DNA of 64,000 nucleotides from Paeniglutamicibacter psychrophenolicus (GCF_030812255.1 NZ_JAUSSH010000002.1:613026-677025), one strand, 5' to 3'; numbered from the stretch's first letter, positions 18,320 through 27,734 are shown. Numbers and translations: made by a program. Notes: generated by a model from the letters alone, not told the origin.

Positions 18320-18955
18320 CTAGTGCAGTGCCGCGGTGAATTCGGCGGCGAGCCCGGTGATGGCCTCGTACTGGCCGGCCGCCACCAGGGCCCCGGGAAG
18401 GACTGCGGAGTCGACGCATACGGCCAGCGCCCCGGCGTCGAGGAACTCGTTGGCGTTGGCCAGGGTGATGCCTCCGGTGGGCAGCAGCCGCACCCCGGGG
18501 TACGGTTCCTGCAGATCCAACAGGTAGCGCGAGCCCATCGTTGCGGCGGGGAAGATCTTGACCATGGCGCTGCCAAGGTCAAGGGCCATTGCGACCTCGG
18601 TGGGGGTCATGGCGCCCAGACAGAAGGGGATCCCGGCCTGCGCGGCAATCTCCGCCACCTCCGGGCGGATGCCGGGGGCGATGATGAACCGTGCCCCCGC
18701 GTCGATGGCGGCCCGCGCCTGGTCGGCGTGCAGCACGGTGCCGGCTCCGACGATGGCGCCGTGCATTTCGGCGTTCTCGGCTGCCCGGGCCAGGTGGGTG
18801 AGCATGTCGGGGGTCGTGAAGGTGAATTCGACCGCGTTGATGCCCCCGGCGACCAGCGCGCCGCAGAGTGCGGCGGCGTCGCTGATGGCCTCGGTTCGCA
18901 CCACCGCCAGGGTCTTGTCCCGGTGGAGCAGCCCGATCATTTCCGGAGTGTTCAT
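18320..18955 (-). CDS. KDPG/KHG aldolase family protein (Eda-like)
   Basis: A 211-residue class I aldolase of the Eda family. The Schiff-base Lys is K133 in VKIFPA, the general base is E43 in VEFTFTTPD, and GAGTVL and PTGGI are the phosphate-loop blocks. The Arg that follows the Glu by four residues in E. coli Eda is Thr here, so the substrate may not be KDPG itself. The ATG overlaps the stop of the upstream amidohydrolase (ATGA), so the two are translated together. Confidence 0.88.
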   Translation of the reverse strand: MNTPEMIGLLHRDKTLAVVRTEAISDAAALCGALVAGGINAVEFTFTTPDMLTHLARAAENAEMHGAIVGAGTVLHADQARAAIDAGARFIIAPGIRPEVAEIAAQAGIPFCLGAMTPTEVAMALDLGSAMVKIFPAATMGSRYLLDLQEPYPGVRLLPTGGITLANANEFLDAGALAVCVDSAVLPGALVAAGQYEAITGLAAEFTAALH

Positions 18956-20562
18956 ATGAATTGCGTGGTTCCTTCCGGGCCGCGGCGCAAGGCGCGGCCG
19001 GCCAAGGCCGAAGTGGGTTGGTGCTCGGAAACGGCGGGCACGCCGTTGACGAACACGTGGTTGATTCCTGCCGCCGGTTGCCGTGGATCGGCAAAGGTGG
19101 CCATGTCAATAATGGCATCCGGGTCGAAGACGAGCACATCGGCGGCGTTTCCGACCGCCAGCACCCCGCGGTTGGACAGGCGCAGGCGCCGGGCCGGACG
19201 GCCGGTCAGCTGGTGGATGACCGCGGGAAGGTCCATGGCCTTGGCCTCGCGGGAGAGGCCGCCGACAAAGCGTGGAAAACTTCCCCACACCCCGGGATGC
19301 CCGGCGGTGTCCGAGCCGAAGCCGACGCCGGCACCGGTGTGCGTGCGGTGGACCAGGATGGCCCGAAGGTCTTCCTCGGTGCCCGCGGCGTACAGGACGC
19401 CGGTGGCCAGCGAATCCGTGTGCAGGATCCGCACCAGGGTGGTGACCGGATCCGATGACTGGATCGCTGCGATGCGCGCAATGCTCTGGCCCACCAGCAT
19501 CGCAAGCTGCCCGGAGCCCACGAAGGCAATGGTGAGCGCATCCCAGTCGACGTCCGAGGCTTCCATATCGGAGCTGATCCGCGCAACAGTCTCGGGGTCA
19601 TCGAGCCGTGCCAGGACATCTTCGTCTTGCCCGTCCCGGGCCCAGCCGGGCAGCAGCGAGGCCAGCATGCCGGGGTTCTCGAGGTACGGGTGGGAATCGC
19701 AGGACAGGTCAACCCCCGCCTTGAGGGCCCGGTCAAGTACGGTCAACAGGCCTGCAGCCCCTGCACTGTCCGCGGCAAGGTGCGTCAGGTGCACCGGCAC
19801 ACCGGTCTTGGCGGCCAACCCAACGGACCGGGTGGCGGACTCGGTGACGGGACCGGCCAAGGAATCCAGGGTCGGCGCCCAGTACCCGCCGTAGGCGCCA
19901 ACCGCAGCGCACAGCGCCTCCAGTTCGGCGGTCTCTGCCGGTGTTGCCGTAGCAACCGGAGCGGAAGACGACAGGCCCACGGCGCCTTGTTCCAGGGCAT
20001 CGGCCATGGCCTTGACCTCTGCGACGAGCTGCTGCGCGCCGGGCGCATCCGCCGGGCTTCCCGTGGCCAGGTTGCGCACGGCGTTCCTTGGCACCAGGTA
20101 GGCGGTGTTCGTGCCGGTGCCGGAATCGAGATGGTCGAGGTATTGGCCAACGGTGCGCCACTCCACGTCGCGGTCCGCCCAGTCCTGGTCCATGCCGGCC
20201 AAGTGGTGGCGCAGTAGCGATGCCGAAGCATCGGTGAGCGGGGCGCAGTTTGCCCCGGCTTGGCCAAGAACCTCGGTGGTGACGCCCTGGGTGAGTGCCG
20301 AGTGACGTGCCGGGTCCGTCAGCGGGGCGGTGTCCGAGGAACCTCGCAGGTCGATGAATCCGGGGCAGGCCACCAGCCCGGCTCCGTCAATGAGAACGGT
20401 GGCTCCGTCGTCCTTGAATGATCCTGCCGGGAATATGCCCGCAATGATCCCTGACTCCAGCACGATGTCGCCCAGGTATTCGGGGTTGCCGGTGCCATCG
20501 AGGACCCGGGTGTGGGTAATGGCGGTGCGTACCGGGGTTGGGCGCACCTCGTGGGCCGGCAT
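18952..20562 (-). CDS. D-aminoacylase-like amidohydrolase lacking HxH motif
   Basis: A 536-residue member of the N-acyl-D-amino-acid deacylase group of the amidohydrolase superfamily. The family frame is clear: VLDGTGNPEYLGDIVLESG near the start, PGFID, QGVTTEVLG, CDSHPY, GFGSDTAG and the C-terminal RGVLAVGNAADVLVFDP. The metal motif that normally reads FIDxHxHxD is FIDLRGSSD here, so both His ligands are absent, and the NCG of related enzymes is also changed. It may be inactive in the usual reaction or use a different metal site. The ATG at 20562 overlaps the stop of a small upstream frame (TAATG); a TTG at 20616 is an alternative start. Confidence 0.82.
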   Translation of the reverse strand: MPAHEVRPTPVRTAITHTRVLDGTGNPEYLGDIVLESGIIAGIFPAGSFKDDGATVLIDGAGLVACPGFIDLRGSSDTAPLTDPARHSALTQGVTTEVLGQAGANCAPLTDASASLLRHHLAGMDQDWADRDVEWRTVGQYLDHLDSGTGTNTAYLVPRNAVRNLATGSPADAPGAQQLVAEVKAMADALEQGAVGLSSSAPVATATPAETAELEALCAAVGAYGGYWAPTLDSLAGPVTESATRSVGLAAKTGVPVHLTHLAADSAGAAGLLTVLDRALKAGVDLSCDSHPYLENPGMLASLLPGWARDGQDEDVLARLDDPETVARISSDMEASDVDWDALTIAFVGSGQLAMLVGQSIARIAAIQSSDPVTTLVRILHTDSLATGVLYAAGTEEDLRAILVHRTHTGAGVGFGSDTAGHPGVWGSFPRFVGGLSREAKAMDLPAVIHQLTGRPARRLRLSNRGVLAVGNAADVLVFDPDAIIDMATFADPRQPAAGINHVFVNGVPAVSEHQPTSALAGRALRRGPEGTTQFI

Positions 20563-20726
20563 TAAAGGGAGACTCGGACGAGGGAAACGGCACTTTGGCC
20601 GTCTGCTGCCGGGCAAACCGACTGGAATCGCTTGTTGGCGGTGGCACGTCCCTCGGTGGTGGGACTTGCCGAACGGTGGTTGTGCAACGTGGAGAGCTTC
20701 GAATTTGAGGGGGTGAGGTTTTCCAC
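20562..20726 (-). CDS. Candidate 54-residue coupled leader ORF
   Basis: A short frame starts at GTG 20726 with AAGGA about seven bases upstream and stops with TAA whose last bases form the ATG of the amidohydrolase (TAATG). The peptide is rich in Ser, Thr and Arg, begins VENLTPSNSK and has no known domain. Its ribosome site is better than that of the downstream gene, so it may serve to bring ribosomes to the amidohydrolase. Coding status is uncertain. Confidence 0.4.
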   Translation of the reverse strand: MENLTPSNSKLSTLHNHRSASPTTEGRATANKRFQSVCPAADGQSAVSLVRVSL

Positions 20727-21934
20727 GGCTATTTCCTTATAAAGAGGTCCAGCGGCGAAGTGCCCGATGAAGTGCGCAAATGGCGGGCACATAGGTCTCA
20801 TGTCTAACACGGTCTGGAAAATACCGTCAATGCGCCCCACGATGCAGGCATGACCGAGCGTCGCCGGATTCGCCAGGAACGCTGCAGGGTTGGCCTGAAC
20901 GTGATGGCAGGGGAGCCATCCGGGGGAAAACACTGCGTCGTGGGAAGCCGGGGAGCCGGCTGTGCCCCGGCAAGGGCGTTTCAGGAATCGTCACCTCATG
21001 CCCACGATCCACAGGCAACTTCCATCGAAGCCGGGTGATCCACCCAGCCAGCTTTTCGGGATCATCCGGGGGCCGAAAACTCGTCGAATGAGTATGAACA
21101 TTCATGCACCGAAATGAACGATATTCTCGATCATTCAGATGCCCTGAATTGAGCCGTGAAACGTCCATATTGAACCGACAGGAATCGTTGCGGGTTTGCC
21201 CGAAGGTGGCCATCCCAACGTGGCCTGGATTGAACCAAATGGAGTCGGGGATGTGTTGCCCGGGATCAAGGCATTTGGTGCCCGGGAACCTTGTCCGTCG
21301 GGCGCACCGACACCAATTTCGCGTAAGCGAAGCCTGGTGAATCCGGGGTGGTCGGGTGCTGGAAAGGCAGTGCGCGGCAACCGGACACGGAACCGTCCCT
21401 GGGGCGGGTCGGGCCGATCCCCGGACCCCCGTTCCTGCACCGGAATGCCGGGGTCGCGGCAATAATTCGCGTAAACACAGGCCAATTGGAGCGATTGGGG
21501 TGCAGAAAACAGCGACACGGCCCAAAATTGCTCCGTTCAGGTGCCGGAAAGGTGTGGATCACCCGCGTTTTGGTGTGAAGCTCGTTACTGTCGATGCGTG
21601 GAATCGGGAGCCAAAAAGCGTCTGCCCCGCAGCTTGGGGACGCCGCCCGAAACGGGGAGCTGCGGAAGGAGTGCCCCGAAGGCCCAAATCGATTATCTGC
21701 CCAACGTAGGCAAGGATCTCCAGGCGCTCCTTGTTGCTATCCGGCATCGATCTAAATGCGGTGATCAACGGAAACATTCAACAAAAATCCGCGAATTCCA
21801 GAGTAATCAAAATGCCGCCGAACGGCACCTCTCAAGTAGATACGAGGCCATGATTCACGTATGTTTGCTAGGTATCCAAGGTCGTTCGGGCCGACGAGAG
21901 CAGGCTACGTAACCAAAGTGAAGCAGGTTTTGAT
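20727..21934. other. 1.2-kb region without a convincing gene
   Basis: Both strands carry open frames here, including a long minus-strand one (20827-21525), but their composition is erratic (many Pro, Arg, Cys, His) and none shows a domain, a good ribosome site or GC3 bias. Composition drops toward AT around 21080-21200 and 21700-21930. It must contain the promoter of the amidohydrolase group on the left and that of the osmoprotectant operon on the right. It may be the remains of a lost gene. Confidence 0.45.
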
Positions 21935-22576
21935 GTGTTTGAATTTATTGGCGAAAGGTACCGCCAAATATTGTTTGCCTCATGGCAGCATTTCTCGCTC
22001 GTTGCGCAGTGTCTGATCCTCGCAACGATTATCGCCGTGGTCATCGCGGCGCTGGTTTACCGTAATAAGTCTCTATCCTCCCTGGCCAACGGTGTCTCTG
22101 CCATCGGCCTGACGGTTCCATCCTTCGCCGCGATCGGCTTGCTGATCGCACCCATCGGGTTTGGCGTCACCCCGGCCGTCTTCGTGGTCACCTTTTTTGC
22201 CGCGCTGCCCATCGTGCGAAACGCCATCGTCGGCCTGGCCGGGATTTCCCCCTCCGTCGTCGAGTCCGCCCGCGGCATTGGCATGAGCCGCATGCGCACC
22301 CTGGCCACCATCGAACTTCCCATGGCGTGGCCCGTTATCCTGTCGGGAATCCGGGTATCGGCCCAGATGGTCATGGGTGTGGCCGCCATTGCCGCATATG
22401 CCCTGGGCCCCGGCCTCGGCGGATTCATCTTCTCCGGACTCTCCCGCCTGGGCGGTGCCAGGTCCCTGGAATCCGTGCTCGTCGGTGTCATCGGCGTGGT
22501 CATCCTGGCCTTCATTATTGATCTCATTCTGCTCGGCGTCGGCCGACTTACCACCCCGCGAGGTATCCGTGTCTGA
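21935..22576 (+). CDS. Osmoprotectant ABC transporter permease (OpuCB/ProW-like) 1
   Basis: A 213-residue permease with about five to six membrane helices and the betaine/choline/carnitine permease signature (VVESARGIGMSRMRTLATIELPMAWPVILSGIR) in the ATPase-coupling loop. The start is GTG at 21935 in an AT-richer stretch with only a weak ribosome site (AGCAGG). It is first of four genes: permease, ATPase, permease, binding protein. Such systems import glycine betaine, proline betaine, choline or related osmolytes. Confidence 0.92.
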   Translation: MFEFIGERYRQILFASWQHFSLVAQCLILATIIAVVIAALVYRNKSLSSLANGVSAIGLTVPSFAAIGLLIAPIGFGVTPAVFVVTFFAALPIVRNAIVGLAGISPSVVESARGIGMSRMRTLATIELPMAWPVILSGIRVSAQMVMGVAAIAAYALGPGLGGFIFSGLSRLGGARSLESVLVGVIGVVILAFIIDLILLGVGRLTTPRGIRV

Positions 22577-23852
22577 ATCCTCTGACGCCATCACTGGCGC
22601 ATCCATCTTGCTTGACGAAGTCACCAAGCAATACCCCGGCCAAACCAAGCCGGCTGTCGGCGGACTCACCCTGGAAATTCCCGCCGGAAGCATCGTCATG
22701 TTCGTCGGCCCCTCGGGCTGCGGCAAGACGACGACGCTGAAAATGATCAACCGCCTGATCGAACCCACCGGCGGCAAGATCGTCATCAACGACGAGGACG
22801 TCACCAAGATGGACGGCGACACCCTGCGCCGCCGCATCGGCTACGTCATCCAGGCCGGCGGCCTCTTCCCGCACATGACGGTTGCAGCCAACATCGCGAT
22901 CGTCCCGAAGATGCTGGGCTGGAAGAAGGACAAGATCGCCGCCCGCATCGACGAGCTGCTCGAACTGGTCTCGCTGGACCCGGCCGTCTACCGCGACCGC
23001 TACCCGAAGGAACTCTCCGGCGGGCAGCAACAGCGCGTGGGCGTGGCCCGGGCGCTGGCCGCCGATCCGCCGGTGCTGCTCATGGACGAGCCCTTCGGCG
23101 CGGTGGACCCGATCACCCGCCAGCGCCTGCAGGACGAACTGCTGAACATCCAGTCCGAGGTGCAGAAGACCATCGTGATGGTCACCCACGACTTCGACGA
23201 GGCGGTGAAGCTCGGCGACTGGATCGCCGTCTTCGACGAGGGTGCCCAGCTGGTCCAGTACGATTCCCCCGAACGGATCCTGGCCAACCCCGCCAACGAG
23301 TTCGTGGAGAACTTCATCGGCTCCGGCGCGGGCCTCAAGCAGCTCACCCTCACCCGCGTGAACCAGGTCGAGCTCATGGACGCCATCACCGCCACCGCCG
23401 GCGAGCTGGCCAGCGACGTGCTCTCCCGCCTCCAGGGTGCCGGCGCCTCCCATGCCGTGATCCTGGATTCGCGCCGCCGACCGGTGCGTCGCCTGACCCG
23501 CCGCCAGCTCTCGCGCCTGCAGCTGGTCGACGACACCATCGACGAGTCGATGCCCTCGGTCGGCGACCAGGCCACGTTGAACGACGCGCTGGACACCATG
23601 CTGGTCGCCAGCTCGGAAACCGCGGTGGTCACCGGACGCCGCGACGTGTTCCGCGGCGTGATCAACGTGAAGACCATCATGGAGGCGATCTCCCAGGCCA
23701 ACGCCGATGCTGAGTCGGCCGCCGGCGATGCCCCCGTCGGGCTGAACTCCGGGGCCATCCCGGCACTCGCGGTGGAAAACGCCGTCGCCGCCGAATCCGC
23801 GCTTCACGGTGCGGCCCCGGATGAACCGCAGGGCACGGAGGAACCACGATGA
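22569..23852 (+). CDS. Osmoprotectant ABC ATPase with CBS domains (OpuCA/ProV-like)
   Basis: A 427-residue ATPase. Walker A is GPSGCGKTT near residues 50-58, signature LSGGQQQRVGVARAL, Walker B VLLMDEPFGAVDP. The region after about residue 250 holds a CBS pair (VILDSRRRPVRRLT, then TAVVTGRRDVFRGVI), which in OpuCA and OpuA relatives senses ionic strength or nucleotides and gates transport. The chosen GTG at 22569 overlaps the permease stop; the natural N-terminus then leads directly into the ATPase fold. The stop overlaps the next gene (ATGA). Confidence 0.94.
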   Translation: MSESSDAITGASILLDEVTKQYPGQTKPAVGGLTLEIPAGSIVMFVGPSGCGKTTTLKMINRLIEPTGGKIVINDEDVTKMDGDTLRRRIGYVIQAGGLFPHMTVAANIAIVPKMLGWKKDKIAARIDELLELVSLDPAVYRDRYPKELSGGQQQRVGVARALAADPPVLLMDEPFGAVDPITRQRLQDELLNIQSEVQKTIVMVTHDFDEAVKLGDWIAVFDEGAQLVQYDSPERILANPANEFVENFIGSGAGLKQLTLTRVNQVELMDAITATAGELASDVLSRLQGAGASHAVILDSRRRPVRRLTRRQLSRLQLVDDTIDESMPSVGDQATLNDALDTMLVASSETAVVTGRRDVFRGVINVKTIMEAISQANADAESAAGDAPVGLNSGAIPALAVENAVAAESALHGAAPDEPQGTEEPR

Positions 23853-24631
23853 GCACGCTCGCCGCTGGATCCAATCTGGCACAAATCACCGAGCCCAGCG
23901 TTCCCGTCGAGCACCCCTGGCGGGTGCTGGCCCTGCAACTGCTCGGAATCCTGGCGGCGCTGGCCGCAGTGGCCATGTGGCTGGCCAACGCCAACCTGAG
24001 CGCCACCGAGCGCACCACGCTGGCCCCGTCGGTCCTCTGGGGCTACACCGTCGAGCACCTGAACCTCACGGTCGTCGCCGCCCTGATCGTCCTGGTCATC
24101 GCGATCCCGCTGGGCATCGTGCTCACCCGGCCCTCCATGCGCCGCTTCACCAACCCGGTGATGGCCGTGGCCAACATCGGACAAGCGGCCCCGGCCATCG
24201 GACTGGTCGTCCTGCTGGCGTTCTGGCTGGGCTTTGGCTATTGGGCATCCGTGGTGGCGCTGGTGCTCTATGCGATCCTGCCGGTGCTGACCAACACCAT
24301 GGTGGGGCTTAAGCAGGTCGACGAACGTCTCGTCGAGGCCGGCCGCGGCATGGGCATGAGCTCCATGGCCGTCCTCTTCAGGGTCGAGCTCCCGCTGGCC
24401 GTCCCGGTGATGCTTTCGGGCATCCGGACCGCCCTGGTGCTGCTGGTTGGCACCGCGACCCTGGCCGCCTTCATCAACGGCGGCGGGCTGGGCATCCTGA
24501 TCACCACCGGCGTGAACCTGAACCTCACGGTGGTGCTGGTTGCCGGTTCCCTGCTGGTGGCATTGCTGGCGCTGCTCATCGACTGGCTTGGCCGCGTCGT
24601 TGAACAGCTGGCCCGGCCGAAAGGACTTTAG
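23849..24631 (+). CDS. Osmoprotectant ABC transporter permease 2
   Basis: A 260-residue permease with a first helix LGILAALAAVAMWLA, then the betaine-type permease core (NLTVVAALIVLVIAIPLGIVLTRP) and the coupling loop VEAGRGMGMSSMAVLFRVELP. It is the heteromeric partner of the 21935 permease and is longer by an extra N-terminal helix. GGAGG precedes the ATG, which also overlaps the ATPase stop. Confidence 0.93.
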   Translation: MSTLAAGSNLAQITEPSVPVEHPWRVLALQLLGILAALAAVAMWLANANLSATERTTLAPSVLWGYTVEHLNLTVVAALIVLVIAIPLGIVLTRPSMRRFTNPVMAVANIGQAAPAIGLVVLLAFWLGFGYWASVVALVLYAILPVLTNTMVGLKQVDERLVEAGRGMGMSSMAVLFRVELPLAVPVMLSGIRTALVLLVGTATLAAFINGGGLGILITTGVNLNLTVVLVAGSLLVALLALLIDWLGRVVEQLARPKGL

Positions 24632-24633
24632 GC

Positions 24634-25626
24634 ATGAAGAAGGCAAAATGGATTAAATCGACGGCACTCCTGGCCGCGGCCGGCGTGCTGCTGACCGGAT
24701 GCGGGCTTTCCTCCGCGGCCTCGTATGTGCCGCCCGCCGGTCCGGGCAGCATCAGCGCGCTTCCGGACCTGCCGCAGGACGCGACCATGACCGTGACCAG
24801 CAAGGCGTTCACCGAACAGCTGATCCTGGGCAAGATCGCCGTGCTGGCCGGACAGGCCGCAGGATTCAAGGTCAACGACCTGACGAACGTTCCCGGCAGC
24901 CAGCCGGCCCGGGAACTGATCCATTCGGGCCAGGCGACCATGATGTGGGACTACACCGGCACCGCCTGGATGACCTACCTGGGACACGAGGACGGCATCG
25001 CCAACCAGGCCAAGATGTGGCAGTCGGTGCACGACCAGGACCTGGGCAACGGGATCCTTTGGGGCGCGCCCGCACCGATGAACAACACCTACGCCATGGC
25101 CGTGCGCAGCGAAGCCGTCGAGGACCTGGGCGGGATCTCCAAGCTGTCCCAGCTCAAGGACCTGTCGCCCAAGGACCTCACGTTTTGCGTCGACGCGGAG
25201 TTCAACTCGCGCTCCGACGGGCTGAACCCGATGCTGGAGCTCTACGGGCTCGAGCGCGGCAATCCCGCTTCCGTTCCCGACACGAACGTCGGGCTCTACG
25301 ACACCGGTGCCATCTACAGCGCAACCGACGAAGGTGCCTGCAACTTCGGCGAGGTCTTCACGACCGATGGCCGCATCAAGGCACTGGACCTGACGGTCCT
25401 GGAAGACGACCTGGGATACTTCCCCGCCTACAACGTGGCACCCGTGTTCTACGGGAAGTTCGCCGAGAAGTACCCGGGCATCGAGAAGGTCTTCGCCGAT
25501 ATCGCCCCGTTGCTGACCGACGATGCGCTGCAGGGCATGAACCTCGAGGTCGACGTCAAGGGGCGCGAACCCGCGGACGTCGCCTTCGAGTGGATGGTCC
25601 AGAACGGGTTCATTTCCGAGCCGTAG
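24634..25626 (+). CDS. Osmoprotectant-binding lipoprotein (OpuCC/OsmF-like)
   Basis: A 330-residue glycine-betaine-type binding protein (OpuAC family). The signal ends in the lipobox LLTGCG with Cys at residue 23. The mature part shows VTSKAFTEQLILGKI, the usual start of the ligand fold, and MMWDYTGTAWMTYLGH with the Trp/Tyr residues that make the aromatic cage for quaternary amines. It begins two bases after the upstream stop and closes the operon; the palindrome at 25645 follows. Confidence 0.93.
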   Translation: MKKAKWIKSTALLAAAGVLLTGCGLSSAASYVPPAGPGSISALPDLPQDATMTVTSKAFTEQLILGKIAVLAGQAAGFKVNDLTNVPGSQPARELIHSGQATMMWDYTGTAWMTYLGHEDGIANQAKMWQSVHDQDLGNGILWGAPAPMNNTYAMAVRSEAVEDLGGISKLSQLKDLSPKDLTFCVDAEFNSRSDGLNPMLELYGLERGNPASVPDTNVGLYDTGAIYSATDEGACNFGEVFTTDGRIKALDLTVLEDDLGYFPAYNVAPVFYGKFAEKYPGIEKVFADIAPLLTDDALQGMNLEVDVKGREPADVAFEWMVQNGFISEP

Positions 25627-25644
25627 ACGAGGATCCCTTTCAAA

Positions 25645-25692
25645 ACAATCGGGCCGGGTTGGTTTCACGTGAAACCAACCCGGCCCGATTGT
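25645..25692. repeat. Perfect 48-nt palindrome with parS core
   Basis: All 24 base pairs on either side of 25668/25669 match. The centre reads GTTTCACGTGAAAC, the 14-bp core of the ParB-binding parS site known from Bacillus and actinobacteria, while the outer arms (ATCGGGCCGGGTTG and complement) make it look like a rho-independent hairpin 18 bases after the osmoprotectant operon. It could be a terminator, a chromosomal parS site, or both. Confidence 0.75.
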
Positions 25693-25832
25693 GTTCGGCT
25701 TCCCCTGCGCCTATCCGTTGCCTCAGGAGGGCAGAGGCCCCGGCATGCCGTGCCCGAGGTTTGCTGCGGTGCGGTGCCCGGAATATCGTTGGTTTGAGCA
25801 GCTTGACCGTTTCCACCGATCGACGGAGTCCC

Positions 25833-27734
25833 ATGTCCAAGAAGAAGAACAGCAGGCCGGGCAAGAACCAGAAGCCGCGCAACAAGAAGGCCTCCGGTTC
25901 CGGGACAGCGGGTTCGCGCCGCGGCTCCGCCGTGTCGTTGGGAGCATTCCGGGCCGAAAAGCTTTTGGCCCTCTTGACGCCGGGATTCATTGAATGGTTC
26001 AAGGAAGTGGAAGGGCCGGAGGAGGACGCGCGGGGCTGCCTGAAGGTCGTCGGCGTGGTGCTCGGCGAGCTGTTGCAGGCGGCCCCCGCCTCAAGCGCCA
26101 CCTCGTTCACCCTTGAGGACGCGGTTCATGCGTTCGAAGCCCTTGAAGAGGTGTTCGGCGACGACGTGGAATTGTTGATCGATGCCTTGCACGTTTACGT
26201 GGACTTCCTGGATGAAAACGACTTGTGGACCGGAACCGAGGGGGAACTTGCCGCGGTGCACGACCTTGTGGGCGGTGGCTCCGAGATCCCCTTCCCCGAT
26301 CTTCCCGAGATTCTGGTCCCGGAGATCCCGCTTGATCAGGAACTGGCGGCGTTCGAGGCCATGCCGCTGATCTCGCGGACCTCGGCACTGCTCGAATGGG
26401 TCGGCACGGGCAAGTCCGTGACCTCGACGGGGGTGCTGCGGTTGGCGGACATCGAAGCGGCGGCAGCCTGTGTCGGGGTCAAGGCACGCGGCCAGCGGCA
26501 GGCGCCGCGGCGCAATGCCGAGGCATTGCCGGGGCTGGACATGCCGAACCTTGAAGAGGTGGATGAGCCCGTTTTAGTGGTTCGGAGCATGAACGACGTG
26601 CCGGAGTTGGCGATGCTGTGGAACAGCCTTCTGGATGCCGAGCTGATCGACGTGCGAGCCACCAAAGTGGTGCCTCTGGCGGGGACCGGCTTCGAACCCG
26701 GCGCTAATGACTCCCGGAAACTGGAAACCTACCGGGACCTGGCGACCATCACCCTGCAGGGGCTGGAAGACGAGATCCTGGACGTGGGACCGTTCGGCTC
26801 CGCGTTGTGGATGATGCACAAGGCGGTGTTCACCATCGGCTGCAGCTCCGAGCCCATGCCGGTCGATCGTTTTGACCTCGACGAGGACCTCGAGCCGGAC
26901 GACGAGGCCTACCTTGCAAATGCCATGGCCAATGCTGCTCTCGGGATGTTCAGGGAGCTGGAAAAGCTGGGCCTGGTGTCAATTGACACCCATGTGCGTG
27001 TTCCGAGGCATTTGCGGCAAATCGTCAAGACCGTCTTTGCGGGGATGCCCGAGGACTTCGACGAACTTGACGAAGTCAACGGTTTTCCGGCGGCGGCGGG
27101 GGAACATGAGATCGAGCTGCGGCGGGACACGCCGCCGGTCGAGACCACCGCGATCCACCAATTGCGGGTCGAACTCCAGGACCTCACGCCCCCGATCTGG
27201 CGCACGGTCCTGGTCCCCAACGGCGCAAGCCTCCGGGACCTCCACGACATCATCCAGCGCGCCTTCGAGTGGGACAACAGCCATATGCACCGGTTCCAAA
27301 AGGGTGGCAGGAACGGAACCTCGTACTCCAGCCCCAGCCCGTTTGAGCCGTACCCCGGCGAGAACCGCGACGTTGACGAGAACACCGTTGCGCTCTCGGA
27401 GGTTTTCAAGCGGAAGGGCTCGAAGCTCGAGTACACCTACGACTTCGGTGATTCGTGGCGACACCTGGTCACGCTGGAAAAGACCCTGTCGCCCAAGGAC
27501 GCCGGGGAGTTTCCCCGCTGTATCGATGGACAACGGATGGCTCCCGAAGAGGATTGCGGCGGCGCGTGGGGATGGATCAACCTGCTCGATGCCGTCAACG
27601 ACCCGGCGCACCCCGCACACGAGGACCGCATGGACTGGATGGGGATGGAAGAAGGCGAGACCCTGGACCCCGAGAAATTCGACCTCGCGGAAATCAACGA
27701 GCGGCTCAGCCGGTTCCAGGGCGTCCTTGGGTAG
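25833..27734 (+). CDS. Large protein with C-terminal pRiA4b ORF-3-like domain, copy 1
   Basis: A 633-residue cytoplasmic protein. It starts with a Lys/Arg-rich tail (MSKKKNSRPGKNQKP), followed by about 400 residues of mainly acidic helical sequence that I cannot assign. The last 170 residues are a pRiA4b ORF-3-like domain (IS1096 TnpR-type, PF07929): HQLRVELQDLTPPIWRTVLV, then IIQRAFEWDNSHMHRF, YTYDFGDSWRHLVTLE and the closing GGAWGW. GGAG stands four bases before the ATG. A second protein of the same architecture follows, so the pair arose by tandem duplication. The domain is often found on plasmids and mobile DNA; function unknown. Confidence 0.85.
   Translation: MSKKKNSRPGKNQKPRNKKASGSGTAGSRRGSAVSLGAFRAEKLLALLTPGFIEWFKEVEGPEEDARGCLKVVGVVLGELLQAAPASSATSFTLEDAVHAFEALEEVFGDDVELLIDALHVYVDFLDENDLWTGTEGELAAVHDLVGGGSEIPFPDLPEILVPEIPLDQELAAFEAMPLISRTSALLEWVGTGKSVTSTGVLRLADIEAAAACVGVKARGQRQAPRRNAEALPGLDMPNLEEVDEPVLVVRSMNDVPELAMLWNSLLDAELIDVRATKVVPLAGTGFEPGANDSRKLETYRDLATITLQGLEDEILDVGPFGSALWMMHKAVFTIGCSSEPMPVDRFDLDEDLEPDDEAYLANAMANAALGMFRELEKLGLVSIDTHVRVPRHLRQIVKTVFAGMPEDFDELDEVNGFPAAAGEHEIELRRDTPPVETTAIHQLRVELQDLTPPIWRTVLVPNGASLRDLHDIIQRAFEWDNSHMHRFQKGGRNGTSYSSPSPFEPYPGENRDVDENTVALSEVFKRKGSKLEYTYDFGDSWRHLVTLEKTLSPKDAGEFPRCIDGQRMAPEEDCGGAWGWINLLDAVNDPAHPAHEDRMDWMGMEEGETLDPEKFDLAEINERLSRFQGVLG

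Noticed and set aside
20827..21525. A 232-codon minus-strand frame
   Set aside because: Erratic amino-acid content (many Cys, Pro, Arg, His), no ribosome site, no domain and no codon bias; read as non-coding.
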